DNA from: Microbacterium mitrae
GTDB taxonomy: Bacteria > Actinomycetota > Actinomycetes > Actinomycetales > Microbacteriaceae
Assembly (NCBI RefSeq): GCF_008017445.1
Contig: NZ_VRSW01000003.1
Location: 44,269 to 108,268 of the forward strand
Direction: 5' to 3'
Length of the DNA: 64,000 nucleotides
The position numbers and the translations under genes were made by a program. The stretch's first letter is position 1. Each line of letters begins with the position of its first letter. This document shows, in pieces, positions 16,750-25,514 of the stretch. The notes beneath the pieces are model-generated. The model saw only the letters and a list, made by a program, of their open reading frames with translations, did no database searches and was not told where the DNA came from.

Positions 16750-17556
16750 TTACTCGTCGGGGTCGGTGGGGTCAAGCGGTGCGTGGTGGTCCCACGCGAC
16801 AACGCCGGTGCGCCAGTATCCGCTCACGGCGACCTGGGCTGCGGGCAGTGCGAGCGTGCGGCGCAGGTGGCGACGAATCGGAACCAGCACTGCGGCGTTG
16901 CCGGCGACAAAGACAAACGTGGATTCAGTGATGCCAACGCTCGCGAGCTCCGCGAGGGCGGCGCCGGCGTCGTTCGGGGTGACGATAACGCGCGCGCTCT
17001 CGCCAACGTAGCCCTGCACCCACGCGCCGTCGCCGGTCACGGTCGCGATGACGACAACCTCGGTGCCTACCCGGGCGTCTGCCACCCAGCGTGAGGCCGA
17101 AGGCATGGCGGTTTCGTCAGCGACCACGATGAGACGGGTGATGCCGGCGGGGAAGGATCGCGACCCACGCGGGCCGCCGATGGCGAGGGCGGAACCAACA
17201 GTCGCGTTGAGCGCGAACGAGGCGGCGGGGCCGGGGTTGACGTGCGTGTAGAAGTCGAGGTCAATCACGGTGCCGTCGCCGCTTTCGCGCACCAGCGGCG
17301 TGAAGTCGCGCGAAATGACGGCGGCAGGATTGCCATCTTTCGGGGTCGTGATGATGCCGGTCTTGGGGTTGGGGAGGAACAGCTTGATGTGGTCGGCCGC
17401 GCCGTTGCTAACAAACCCGGCAAGCTCCGCGCCGCCGATGGTGAGGCGCACCATGTCGGGTGCGACGCGCTGCACTGCCGTCACCTCCACCCGTCGCAGC
17501 ACCAGCTCATGCATGGTGAGTTCGCGGTGAAAGAGAGCAGTCTGTTCCGTCGTCAT
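16750..17556 (-). CDS. Siderophore-interacting FAD-binding protein (ferric-siderophore reductase)
   Basis: 268 residues of the SIP/ViuB type: an N-terminal FAD-binding barrel with the flavin motif RDFTP around residue 84, then a NAD(P)H-binding-like half (TRLIVVADETAMP) and a Trp-containing C-terminus (SGYWRTG). Such proteins release iron from imported siderophores by reduction. An IdeR/DtxR-type iron box lies 10 bp before the start codon, which supports iron-repressed expression. Confidence 0.92.
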   Translation of the reverse strand: MTTEQTALFHRELTMHELVLRRVEVTAVQRVAPDMVRLTIGGAELAGFVSNGAADHIKLFLPNPKTGIITTPKDGNPAAVISRDFTPLVRESGDGTVIDLDFYTHVNPGPAASFALNATVGSALAIGGPRGSRSFPAGITRLIVVADETAMPSASRWVADARVGTEVVVIATVTGDGAWVQGYVGESARVIVTPNDAGAALAELASVGITESTFVFVAGNAAVLVPIRRHLRRTLALPAAQVAVSGYWRTGVVAWDHHAPLDPTDPDE

Positions 17557-17565
17557 ACCCCCAGC

Positions 17566-17579
17566 TTAGGGCAACCTAA
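17566..17579 (-). promoter_or_regulatory. IdeR/DtxR iron box
   Basis: TTAGGGCAACCTAA keeps the TTAGG/CCTAA arms of the actinobacterial iron-box consensus. It sits 10-23 bp upstream of the SIP start codon, where a bound repressor would block transcription. Confidence 0.8.
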
Positions 17580-17766
17580 CTTCCCCTGGCTCCGTGGTTC
17601 CGCAGCCTGGCTCCGTGGTTTCGGGGGACGGCTTCGTGGTTCCGGAACCCGGCCCTTGGTTTCGCGACTAGGCTCCGTGGTTTCGCGACTCGGCTCTGTG
17701 GTTCCGTAGCCCGGCTTCGTGGTTCCGGAACCACGGGCTCACGCGCGCAGCGTCGTGCGTTCCGCA

Positions 17767-17850
17767 ACGCGAGGGCAGGAGATTACGCCGGAGGCAGGAG
17801 AATTGGCGCGAGGTTTCCTTCCCTCACGTGATTCTCCTTCTCTCGCGTGG
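17767..17850. repeat. Family A interspersed element, copy 3
   Basis: The ends ACGCGAGGGCAGGAGATTAC and TTCTCCTTCTCTCGCGT are inverted relative to each other. Internally it repeats GGCAGGAGAA. Same layout as 19411 and 50549. Confidence 0.75.
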
Positions 17851-17917
17851 GGTCGCGCCGGGTCGCGCCGTGTCGCGCCATGCACCACCGGTCTCTCGTC
17901 ACGCGGCTCGGGGCAAC

Positions 17918-17997
17918 GTCACGCACCCCATAGAAACGCCACGCACCCCACAGAAACGCCACGCACCCCACAGAAACGCCACGCACCCCACAGAAAC
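17918..17997. repeat. 20-bp tandem repeat, four copies
   Basis: The unit GCCACGCACCCCACAGAAAC repeats without spacers; the first copy has two differences. A partial fifth copy (GTCACGCA) follows. Confidence 0.9.
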
Positions 17998-18030
17998 GTC
18001 ACGCATGCACGGTCTCGCCGCCCGCAGCGG

Positions 18031-19302
18031 CTACTCGGTGACGACGCGGGCGGCGATGTCTTTGCGGTACTGGGCGCCTTCGAGCTCGATCTTGCCGAGT
18101 GCGGCGTAGGCGCTGGTGCGGGCTTCGGCGAAGTCGTTGCCGAGGCCGACGACGTTGAGCACGCGTCCGCCGGTGGCGAGGAGAGCGGAACCATCGGCTG
18201 CGGTCGCAGCATGCGCGATGTGCACGTTGGGTACCGCGGCGGCCTGATCCAGGCCGGCTATCGGTCGGCCGGTGACGGGGTTCGCGGGGTAGCCCTCGCT
18301 CGCGAGCACGACGGTAACGGCAGCCTGCGAGGAAAATTCGGGCAGCGGCTCGTCTTCAAGGTTGCCGGATGCGGCCGCGAGCAACAGTTCAGACAGCGGC
18401 GTGACCAGACGCGGCAACACAACCTGGGTCTCGGGGTCGCCAAAGCGCGCGTTGAATTCAATGACCTTGATGCCGCTGTCGGTGAGGATCAGTCCCGCGT
18501 AAAGCAGGCCGATAAACGGGGTGCCTTCGCGGTCAAGCTGGCGGATCACGGGGAGGGCAACCTCGTCGGTCACCTGCTGCACAAACGCGGCTTCAGAACC
18601 GAACTGGTCGGCCAGCCAAGGCAGCGGCGAGTACGCGCCCATGCCGCCCGTGTTCGGACCCTCATCGCCATCGCCGAGGCGCTTGTAGTCTTGCGCCGGG
18701 CTGAGCGGGCGAACCGTATCGCCATCGGCGAGGAAGAACAGGCTGACCTCGGGGCCGGAGAGAAACTCTTCGACCAAGATGGGTCCGACCGGCAGGTAGG
18801 TTTCGGCGTGAGCGAGCGCGGCGTCGCGGTCGGTGGTCACGACGACACCCTTGCCCGCGGCCAGGCCATCGGCCTTGACGACGTACGGCGCGCCGTATTC
18901 GTCGAGTGTTGCGGCAACTTCGGCGAGCGTTGCGGCGCGGGTTGCGCGGCCGGTGGGAACGCCAGCGGCCTCCATGATGCGCTTGGCAAACGCCTTGGAA
19001 CCTTCGAGAGCGGCAGCCTCCTTGCCCGGGCCGAAGACCGGGATTCCGCGCTGACGCAGCGAGTCAGAAACGCCCGCGATGAGCGGTGCCTCTGGGCCGA
19101 CAACGACCAGGTCAATCGCATGTTCGATGGCGTAATTCGTGACCGCCACCGGATCGTTCGCGTTCAGCGCGACCGGCGTCGCATCCTGCGCAATGCCAGC
19201 ATTGCCCGGCGCAATGAACAGGTCGTGAGCGACGCTCTCCGACTTCAGCGCAAGGATGATGGCGTGCTCGCGGGCACCGGAACCGAGAACCAGGATCTTC
19301 AC
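18031..19302 (-). CDS. purD: Phosphoribosylamine-glycine ligase
   Basis: 423 residues, the normal GARS length. It starts with MKILVLGSGAREHA and has the ATP-grasp segments VVKADGLAAGKGV and ILVEEFLSGPEVS, the Pro/Gly loop PNTGGMGAYSP and the metal ligands in EFNARFGDPE. It makes GAR from phosphoribosylamine, glycine and ATP. It is flanked on both sides by repeat DNA, so it is probably transcribed alone, apart from purC and purMF. Confidence 0.97.
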   Translation of the reverse strand: MKILVLGSGAREHAIILALKSESVAHDLFIAPGNAGIAQDATPVALNANDPVAVTNYAIEHAIDLVVVGPEAPLIAGVSDSLRQRGIPVFGPGKEAAALEGSKAFAKRIMEAAGVPTGRATRAATLAEVAATLDEYGAPYVVKADGLAAGKGVVVTTDRDAALAHAETYLPVGPILVEEFLSGPEVSLFFLADGDTVRPLSPAQDYKRLGDGDEGPNTGGMGAYSPLPWLADQFGSEAAFVQQVTDEVALPVIRQLDREGTPFIGLLYAGLILTDSGIKVIEFNARFGDPETQVVLPRLVTPLSELLLAAASGNLEDEPLPEFSSQAAVTVVLASEGYPANPVTGRPIAGLDQAAAVPNVHIAHAATAADGSALLATGGRVLNVVGLGNDFAEARTSAYAALGKIELEGAQYRKDIAARVVTE

Positions 19303-19573
19303 AAAGCCAGCCTATCCGCCGCATCCCAAATCTCCCGCCCCGCGTCGTAACGCAAGACCACGGTTCCGCAATACCCGCCACCGACACAGGCGCGCGCTCG
19401 GCGCCTACCCCACGCGAGAGCAGGAGATTACCTCGGGAGAAGGAAATCTCACGCCTCCGCTCCTGCTGTGGGCGTAGTTTCCGTCTCTCGCGTCGTGCGC
19501 AGGCGCACCCCGGAACCAGGGCTCTGGTGCACCCCGGAACCAGAGGGCCAAGGCGCACCTCGGAACCAGGGGT
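19303..19573. repeat. Repeat spacer between the sterol-carrier-like gene and purD
   Basis: Holds a family A element (19411-19494) and, from 19500 to 19575, four CGGAACCAGGG-type words in a short degenerate array. No gene. Confidence 0.7.
19411..19494. repeat. Family A interspersed element, copy 4
   Basis: Begins CACGCGAGAGCAGGAGATTA and ends GTCTCTCGCGTCGTG; ACGCGAGAG and CTCTCGCGT form the outer inverted repeat. An inner GGGAGAAGGA block matches copy 2. Confidence 0.75.
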
Positions 19574-19930
19574 TTAGGGGCGAAGCGGAACCAGGGCGGA
19601 GAGGTCGGCGCGGGTGCCGGAAGCAGAAATCAGGCCGGCGGCGTAAAGCTCATCCCAGGTCTGTGCGCCGGTTGCGAGGGCGATCCAGGTGTCGGCGTCG
19701 GTCTCGACCACGTTGGGCGGCGTTCCGCGGGTGTGGCGCGGACCCTCCAACACCTGAACCGCACCAAACGGCGGCACTCGTACCTCCACCGTGTTGCCCG
19801 GCGCTTTTTCGGCGAGCAACTGCAGCAGGTACCGCACGGCCGTTGCTCGGTCGGTGCGCGCCGTTGACCCGTCGAGCACGGCCGCCAGGGCTCGACGACC
19901 GATCGTCGTGTCGATTTTCGGCGCGGGCAT
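19574..19930 (-). CDS. Sterol-carrier-family small protein
   Basis: 118 residues from an ATG at 19930; the longer frame overlaps the upstream ParA-like gene. The central part, VEVRVPPFGAVQ followed by GPRHTRGTPPNVVETD and DTWIALATG, matches a small actinobacterial family annotated as sterol-carrier-like (SCP2/MDMPI fold). Its true ligand is unknown. It lies 7 bp after the ParA-like gene and is probably cotranscribed. Confidence 0.7.
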   Translation of the reverse strand: MPAPKIDTTIGRRALAAVLDGSTARTDRATAVRYLLQLLAEKAPGNTVEVRVPPFGAVQVLEGPRHTRGTPPNVVETDADTWIALATGAQTWDELYAAGLISASGTRADLSALVPLRP

Positions 19931-19937
19931 TCGCGGG

Positions 19938-21521
19938 CTAGAGCCCCTGGGCGACGGCCGCCGCGGCCGCAAGCCACGCACGCTGCGTCTCGGGCTTGAG
20001 AGCGTCGTACGAAAGCTTGCCCGCTCGCATGGCCGGGTCAAACGGAATCACGCTTGCGGCACGCGCCATCGACCGGAACCCGTCGGCCACCTTCTCGGCC
20101 TGCGCGGTTCCGCCCTTGTGGTCTGCCTGCGACACCACAACGACGGCGTCGCGCGCGAGTTGTGCCGAGTGCTCGCCGCGCTCGCGCAGTGCCTCAAGGA
20201 GCAGGGCGCCGGCCTCGGCGTGCTCGCCGCGCGCGGTGGTGGCGATGACGATCTGGTCGGCCTGATCGATCATGCGGCGCCAGCGGTCGGCCGACTCGTC
20301 GTTGCCGGAGTCAATGAAAATGAGGCGGAAATACTTCGCCGCGACCGAGTGAATGGCATCGAACTCGTTCATCGTGAGGCGCTGGTCTTCGGCCAGAATG
20401 TTCGGGTTTGAGCGCAGCACGTCGTACTTGTCGGCAACCTGGTGGTGCAGGTAGCCGGTCAGATCGGAGGAGCGCGCCTCAGAAGACATGAGCGAGGACG
20501 CATTGGGCAGCAATGCCTGCACCGTCGCCTCGTGCTGACCCTGCTCGGTGCGCCAGCCCAAGGTTCCGCGGGTCTCGTTGTTGTCCCACGCCAGCACGCC
20601 GGAGCCGCCGTTGCGCGCAAAAACAGCCGACAGCATGGCGGTGGTCGGGGTCTTCGAGGCGCCACCCTTGCCGTTCACGATCGCAATCGTGCGCGGGCCC
20701 GACCAGTGCTGGCTGACGCGCGCAATGTCGGAACGCTCCGAGGCCTCGGCCGCGTTGGGTGCGAGTCTGAAGCCCACCTTGTTGAGAGCGCCGCGCATGC
20801 CGCGCTCGGCGCGAGCGGCCGCCGTCTCTTCTTCGATGAACGAGCGCCGTGCGGGGCCCGCGGGTCGGTCGTTCACAACGGCTGCGGGGGCTGGAGCTTC
20901 AGTCACGACGGGGGAGTCCTGTTCTGCCGCGACGGCGGCAACGGGTGCGGAAGATTCGGGGGTCGGAACCGTGGGCTGCGGAACCACGGGTGCGGCGGGT
21001 GCGGCAGTAACGTCGTTCGCCACCGCGGCGGCCTCGGGCGCCGAACCAACAGCCGGCACCGGAGGAACATCGGCAGCCTGGGGCTCCGAAGCAACATCAG
21101 CGCCCGGCGCTGCGACCGGGGTGATGCCGCGTGCCGGCGTGGGCGTCGGAACGCTGCGCACGATGGGCAGACGACCCGTGTTGATGGGAGAGTTCATGTC
21201 GGGCGCGCCCTCGGGCACGTACGAAACCTCGGGAGCCATCTCCATCTCGCGCTGCGGCGGCAGCGGGGCGGTGCTCTCTTCGACATTGCCGTTCGGGTTG
21301 ACCACCAGGTGGGCGGTGCCAGACGGATCTTTGGAGACGACGGTCACGGCGCGGTCGTGCTCGGCGGCGTGAGCAACCAGAACGCCGATGGCGCGAGCGC
21401 GGGCGCGCTCAACGGATGACTCCGCGATGAGCTCAGTACGGTCGCCAATGACGACAACACCACTGCCGTCTGCGCGAATGGTGGCGGTTGCCGGCGTGCG
21501 GTTTTCCGTCGACGTTTCCAT
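19938..21521 (-). CDS. ParA/MinD-like ATPase with long Ala/Pro-rich N-terminal half
   Basis: 527 residues. Residues 1-105 form a small domain of unknown type, 105-245 are Ala/Pro/Val-rich and likely disordered, and about 275-527 are a deviant-Walker ATPase. The P-loop reads NGKGGASKTPTT (KGGxxKT), with a Walker-B-like segment FRLIFIDSGNDES and a late VVSQADHKGG. This resembles the MinD-like ATPases of actinobacteria, including those linked to type VII secretion or cell division. No ParB, FtsK or Esx gene is nearby, so a role in chromosome partitioning is not supported by context. Confidence 0.8.
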   Translation of the reverse strand: METSTENRTPATATIRADGSGVVVIGDRTELIAESSVERARARAIGVLVAHAAEHDRAVTVVSKDPSGTAHLVVNPNGNVEESTAPLPPQREMEMAPEVSYVPEGAPDMNSPINTGRLPIVRSVPTPTPARGITPVAAPGADVASEPQAADVPPVPAVGSAPEAAAVANDVTAAPAAPVVPQPTVPTPESSAPVAAVAAEQDSPVVTEAPAPAAVVNDRPAGPARRSFIEEETAAARAERGMRGALNKVGFRLAPNAAEASERSDIARVSQHWSGPRTIAIVNGKGGASKTPTTAMLSAVFARNGGSGVLAWDNNETRGTLGWRTEQGQHEATVQALLPNASSLMSSEARSSDLTGYLHHQVADKYDVLRSNPNILAEDQRLTMNEFDAIHSVAAKYFRLIFIDSGNDESADRWRRMIDQADQIVIATTARGEHAEAGALLLEALRERGEHSAQLARDAVVVVSQADHKGGTAQAEKVADGFRSMARAASVIPFDPAMRAGKLSYDALKPETQRAWLAAAAAVAQGL

Positions 21522-21760
21522 ACTTCATCCTCCGTATGGTGCCGCACCCGTGGTTCCGGCACCAATCTCGTTGCGCTCGCGCGCGACGCCCAGCTCATTA
21601 ATGCCGCGCCACCGCAAGTTTACAGGGGTAAACCGTGGGAATTCGGCGAATGCCGACAGACGCGCGGCGGGTGCGATACCGGCGCCGAGTGACACTTTCG
21701 TTACCGGATGTGGAGGTGGATCGCGGCTAACGCTCAGGGTGGCGGTGACACAATGGATAC

Positions 21761-22087
21761 ATGCCCGAACAGACCTCCACCACGGTGACAGAGGGGCGCG
21801 TACGTCGCGTTCCTCGGTACGGCGTCTTCCTGGTGATGGGTGGTGCTCTGGGTGTTTTGACGGCGGCGATACTGACGCTGACGTTCGATGGCATTGCCGA
21901 GCCGAGTGAGATTGGCGTCACCTACTCGCAGAGCCAGGTGTTCGGATTCCTCATGCTCTACTGCGCAGCCGGTGGGGTCATGCTGGGCGCCATCGTCGCC
22001 CTGATTCTCGACAAGACCGTTGGTCGCCGCACGCACACCGTGACGATGACGACCGAGAAGGTCATCGAGCAGCCCGACGCGGCCTAA
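21761..22087 (+). CDS. Small two-helix membrane protein
   Basis: 108 residues with hydrophobic helices at about 20-42 and 60-82 and charged ends; there is an ATG start at 21761. No catalytic or transport motif is visible. The 3' end, including the stop, is duplicated in the following spacer (22066-22136). Function unknown. Confidence 0.65.
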   Translation: MPEQTSTTVTEGRVRRVPRYGVFLVMGGALGVLTAAILTLTFDGIAEPSEIGVTYSQSQVFGFLMLYCAAGGVMLGAIVALILDKTVGRRTHTVTMTTEKVIEQPDAA

Positions 22088-22136
22088 AACCGTCGCGGCC
22101 TAAGGCCGAGCAGCCCGACGCGGCCTAAAACCGTCG
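22066..22136. repeat. Direct duplication of a gene 3' end
   Basis: A 30-bp block beginning CGAGCAGCCCGACGCGGCCT occurs at 22066-22095 (the end of the membrane-protein gene with its stop) and again unchanged at 22107-22136, a 41-bp period. It looks like a recent tandem duplication. Confidence 0.9.
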
Positions 22137-22137
22137 A

Positions 22138-22749
22138 CTAACCGATCTCGTCGACCACGGCGGCCAGCGCCGAGTCGAACGCGACCACATCGGAGCGCAC
22201 CGAGTCGGTAATGGCGATGGTGAGCGCGCCGATCCACCACACGCCCCGTTGACTAAGCGGCAGCACCTCGACGTTCAACTCGAAATCGTTGGCGCTGCGC
22301 CCGGTGGTGCGGTGCAGCGTCGAAATCGCGTTCACGTAAGGCCTCCGAGCCTCGCCGCCGCGACGCGAAGACTCGTCAGAGTAGCGCTGACTCGCCTCCG
22401 CGGCGTAGGCCATGGCGGCGGGGGCGAGCGGAACCATGGCAGCGCGAAGTTCGTCAGCATCGGTGACCGGGAGGGCCACGAAGTCACCGAATCCGTCGAC
22501 CAGGTCGAGCGGCCCCGAATGGGTGTGCGCCCGCGGTTCCACCGTGAGGTCCCAGTACAGCCGCCACTGGCGTTCCAGCGCGTCGTGCTCGCGATCGGAG
22601 CGGATGGGCGCCGCGATCGGGGCATTGCGCAGCGTGGGCAGCTCATGTCGCCCGCGAATGCCCAGCGCTTGCCGGGCGTAGAGCGCAACCATCACCGCGT
22701 GGGAGGCCTCCTCACGGATCACCCACCGAGACTGCGCTTCATCGTGCAT
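22138..22749 (-). CDS. Unknown cytosolic protein
   Basis: 203 residues from an ATG at 22749, with no signal peptide or membrane segment. It has Arg/Trp-rich stretches (RQWRLYWDLTVEPR and GVWWIGALTIAI) but no known catalytic motif. It is convergent with the small membrane protein and divergent from purM. No function assigned. Confidence 0.65.
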   Translation of the reverse strand: MHDEAQSRWVIREEASHAVMVALYARQALGIRGRHELPTLRNAPIAAPIRSDREHDALERQWRLYWDLTVEPRAHTHSGPLDLVDGFGDFVALPVTDADELRAAMVPLAPAAMAYAAEASQRYSDESSRRGGEARRPYVNAISTLHRTTGRSANDFELNVEVLPLSQRGVWWIGALTIAITDSVRSDVVAFDSALAAVVDEIG

Positions 22750-22768
22750 GCGCCCATTCTATGAACCT

Positions 22769-22808
22769 CTGTCGCCCAATCGGGCAAGATCTGTCGCCCG
22801 ATCGGGCA
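22769..22808. promoter_or_regulatory. Two tandem dyads upstream of purM
   Basis: CTGTCGCCCAATCGGGCA and CTGTCGCCCGATCGGGCA repeat with a 22-bp period, 49 bp before the purM start. The second contains the perfect 12-bp palindrome GCCCGATCGGGC. Spacing of two helix turns suggests cooperative binding by a regulator, identity unknown. Confidence 0.6.
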
Positions 22809-22856
22809 CGGTTATGCGGGGATCTTGACCCCCGCAGAGCAGGTAGGCTGTCAGTC

Positions 22857-24002
22857 GTGGCCGCTGAAGCTCAGGCAAACGAATCCCCCCTCTCCGCCTA
22901 CGCGGCAGCAGGTGTTGACACCGTCGCAGGTGACCTCGCTGTCGAACTCATGAAGAACGCCGTGCGCTCTACCCACGGAGCCGAAGTGCTCGGTGGCGTC
23001 GGCGGGTTTGCCGGCATGTTTGATGCCAGCGCGCTGCGTGACTACCGCCGCCCGCTGCTGGCAACAAGCACCGATGGCGTCGGAACCAAGGTGGCCATCG
23101 CGCAGGCCATCGACAAGCACGACACCGTCGGCCAAGACCTCGTCGGCATGGTCGTTGATGACATTGTGGTTGTGGGTGCCAAGCCCCTCTTCATGACCGA
23201 CTACATTGCCACCGGCAAGGTGGTTCCACAGCGCATCGCAGACATCGTGCGCGGCATCGCCGAAGCGTGCTCAGCCACCGGCACCGCCCTCGTCGGCGGC
23301 GAGACGGCGGAGCACCCCGGACTCCTCGGACCGAACGACTACGACATGGCGGGAGCTGCCACCGGCGTCGTTGAGGCAGACGACGTGCTTGGTGCCGACC
23401 GCGTTCAAGACGGTGACGTCGTGCTCGCCCTCGGCTCCAGCGGCCTGCACTCCAACGGCTACTCGCTCGTTCGTCACATCATCACGAACGCCAATATCTC
23501 TTACGGCGACAACGCCGCTGACTTCGCAACGACGTGGGGTGAGGCGCTGCTCGAACCGACCCGCCTTTACACGACGCCGCTGCTGAACCTCATCGAAGAG
23601 CTGCCGGGTGTGGTGCACTCGCTGAGCCACGTCACCGGCGGCGGCATTGCCGCAAACCTGGCGCGCGTGCTGCCCCCGACGGCCTGGTGCGATGTTGACC
23701 GCTCGACGTGGTCGCCGCTTCCGGTGTTCCAGGTGCTTACCAGCGTTGCGGGCATGCGCCTGGAAGACACCGAGGGCACGTGGAACCTCGGCATCGGCTT
23801 TCTTGCCGTGGTCGACGCGAGCCGCGCGGCTGATGCGATTGCGGCGATCAACCGTCAGGGCATCGACGCCTGGCAGGTGGCGACCGTGCGCATGACCGAC
23901 CGGCCCGCCGGCGACTACGAACAGGGCGCCAAGGGTGTTGACGGCGGCGCCGTTCGCCTCGTTGGTTCCTATGCAGCATCATCTGGAAAGGGCGCGGAGT
24001 AA
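22857..24002 (+). CDS. purM: Phosphoribosylformylglycinamidine cyclo-ligase
   Basis: 381 residues of AIR synthetase from a GTG at 22857; the longer frame starting at 22761 runs through the tandem dyads. Motifs seen: SAYAAAGVD, GGFAGMFD, STDGVGTKVAIAQ, VVDDIVVVGAKPLFMTDYIATGK and the glycine-rich SHVTGGGIAANL. It converts FGAM to AIR. It precedes purF by 6 bp, an operon order opposite to the more common purF-purM. Confidence 0.96.
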   Translation: MAAEAQANESPLSAYAAAGVDTVAGDLAVELMKNAVRSTHGAEVLGGVGGFAGMFDASALRDYRRPLLATSTDGVGTKVAIAQAIDKHDTVGQDLVGMVVDDIVVVGAKPLFMTDYIATGKVVPQRIADIVRGIAEACSATGTALVGGETAEHPGLLGPNDYDMAGAATGVVEADDVLGADRVQDGDVVLALGSSGLHSNGYSLVRHIITNANISYGDNAADFATTWGEALLEPTRLYTTPLLNLIEELPGVVHSLSHVTGGGIAANLARVLPPTAWCDVDRSTWSPLPVFQVLTSVAGMRLEDTEGTWNLGIGFLAVVDASRAADAIAAINRQGIDAWQVATVRMTDRPAGDYEQGAKGVDGGAVRLVGSYAASSGKGAE

Positions 24003-24008
24003 CACCCC

Positions 24009-25469
24009 ATGTGCGGCATCGTCGGAATGGTCGGCTCTGGGCCGGTTAATCAAGACATTTACGACTCCCTCGGATTGCTGCAGCACCGTGGTCAAGACTC
24101 CACCGGTCTTGCCACGGCTGAGCCCAATGGCGTCTTTCACATCAACAAGGCCAAGGGCATGGTGCGCGAGGTCTTCCGCACGCGCGATATGCGCAACCTC
24201 GTCGGAAACGTCGGCCTCGGCCACGTTCGCTACGCGACCATGGGGGCCGCGGCCAACGAAGAAGAGGCGCAGCCCTTTTACGTCAACGCGCCTTATGGCA
24301 TCGTGCTGGTGCACAACGGCAACCTCACCAACACGCGTGAGCTGACCGAAGAGCTGTTCAGCAAAGACCGCCGCCACCTCAACACCACGAGCGACACCGA
24401 ACTGCTCGTCAACGTTTTGGGTTCCGAATTGCAGACCGCCATTGCCGGACCCGACCTCGACACCGCGCAGATCTTCGAGGCGGTGCGCCGCGTCCACCAG
24501 CGCGTCGAAGGTTCCTACGCCACCATCGCGCTGATCGCCGGCCACGGCCTGCTGGCCTTCCGCGACCCGTTTGGCATTCGCCCGCTCATCATGGGCAAGC
24601 GAACGGCGGCGAACGGTAAGACCGAGTGGATGGTCGCGTCAGAGTCGCTGGTGCTGGAGAACGGCGACTACGAAATCGTGCGCGACGTAGCGCCCGGCGA
24701 GGCTATCTTCATCGACACCGACGGTGTGATGACCGCGCAGCAGACCGCAGAGGCAACGCGACTTGCGCCGTGCTCGTTTGAATACGTGTACCTGGCCCGC
24801 CCCGACTCCATCATGAACGGCATCTCGGTCTACGAGACGCGTCTGCGCATGGGCGACCGCTTGGCCGCAACCATCGCCAAGCACGTCGATGTTTCGCAGA
24901 TCGACGTGGTCATGCCGATTCCTGACTCCTCGCGCCCCTCGGCCATGCAGGTTGCCCGCAAGCTCGGAATCGAATACCGCGAGGGCTTCTACAAGAACCG
25001 CTACGTCGGCCGCACCTTCATCATGCCGGGGCAGGCCACCCGCAAGAAGAGCGTGCGGCAGAAGCTCAACGCCATGTCGACGGAATTTCAGGGCAAGAAC
25101 GTGCTGCTGATCGACGACTCGATCGTGCGCGGAACCACGAGCAAGCAGATTATTCAGATGGCACGCGACGCGGGCGCCAAGTCCGTCATCTTCGCCTCGG
25201 CCGCACCCCCCGTGCGGTTCCCTCACGTGTACGGCATCAACATGCCTAACCACAACGAGCTGGTGGCGCACGGCCGCACCATCCCCGAGATTGCGGTCGA
25301 GCTGGGCTGCGATGGCCTGGTTTACCAGGAGGTCGAAGACCTGCGTGAGTCGATTCTGCAGGGCACCGACATCGCCGAGCTCGACATGAGCTGCTTCGAC
25401 GGCAACTACGTGACCGGAACCGTCACCGACGAGTACCTCGAATGGGTCGAGAAGGTCAAGTCAAGCTAA
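24009..25469 (+). CDS. purF: Amidophosphoribosyltransferase
   Basis: 486 residues. The N-terminal glutaminase has its nucleophile Cys2 (MCGIVGMVG; the initiator Met is expected to be removed), LLQHRGQDSTG and the HNGNLTN loop. The PRPP-binding motif VLLIDDSIVRGTTS is in the second half. It makes phosphoribosylamine from PRPP and glutamine, the committed step of purine synthesis. No obvious N-terminal propeptide precedes the Cys. A terminator follows the stop after 5 bp. Confidence 0.97.
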   Translation: MCGIVGMVGSGPVNQDIYDSLGLLQHRGQDSTGLATAEPNGVFHINKAKGMVREVFRTRDMRNLVGNVGLGHVRYATMGAAANEEEAQPFYVNAPYGIVLVHNGNLTNTRELTEELFSKDRRHLNTTSDTELLVNVLGSELQTAIAGPDLDTAQIFEAVRRVHQRVEGSYATIALIAGHGLLAFRDPFGIRPLIMGKRTAANGKTEWMVASESLVLENGDYEIVRDVAPGEAIFIDTDGVMTAQQTAEATRLAPCSFEYVYLARPDSIMNGISVYETRLRMGDRLAATIAKHVDVSQIDVVMPIPDSSRPSAMQVARKLGIEYREGFYKNRYVGRTFIMPGQATRKKSVRQKLNAMSTEFQGKNVLLIDDSIVRGTTSKQIIQMARDAGAKSVIFASAAPPVRFPHVYGINMPNHNELVAHGRTIPEIAVELGCDGLVYQEVEDLRESILQGTDIAELDMSCFDGNYVTGTVTDEYLEWVEKVKSS

Positions 25470-25474
25470 CGCAA

Positions 25475-25504
25475 AGGCGGGGCCTGGCAACCCAGACCCC
25501 GCCT
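25475..25504 (+). terminator. purF terminator hairpin
   Basis: AGGCGGGGCCTGG and CCCAGACCCCGCCT pair with one mismatch around a short loop, followed by GACGTTTGGTT. It lies just after the purF stop. Confidence 0.75.
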
Positions 25505-25514
25505 GACGTTTGGT

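Larger units (their letters stand above)
17581..18030. repeat. Gene-free repeat mosaic before purD
   Basis: 17583-17750 is a degenerate array of ~25-bp units with GGCTCCGTGGTTTCG-type words. 17767-17850 is a family A element. 17918-17997 is an exact 20-bp tandem array. No coding signal is seen. Confidence 0.75.

Noticed and set aside
16710..16802. N-terminal extension of PurC
   Set aside because: It overlaps the SIP gene and lacks family similarity; the GTG at 16709 fits the known PurC length.
17918..17997. Possible CRISPR array
   Set aside because: The 20-bp units are contiguous with no spacers, and no cas genes are present.
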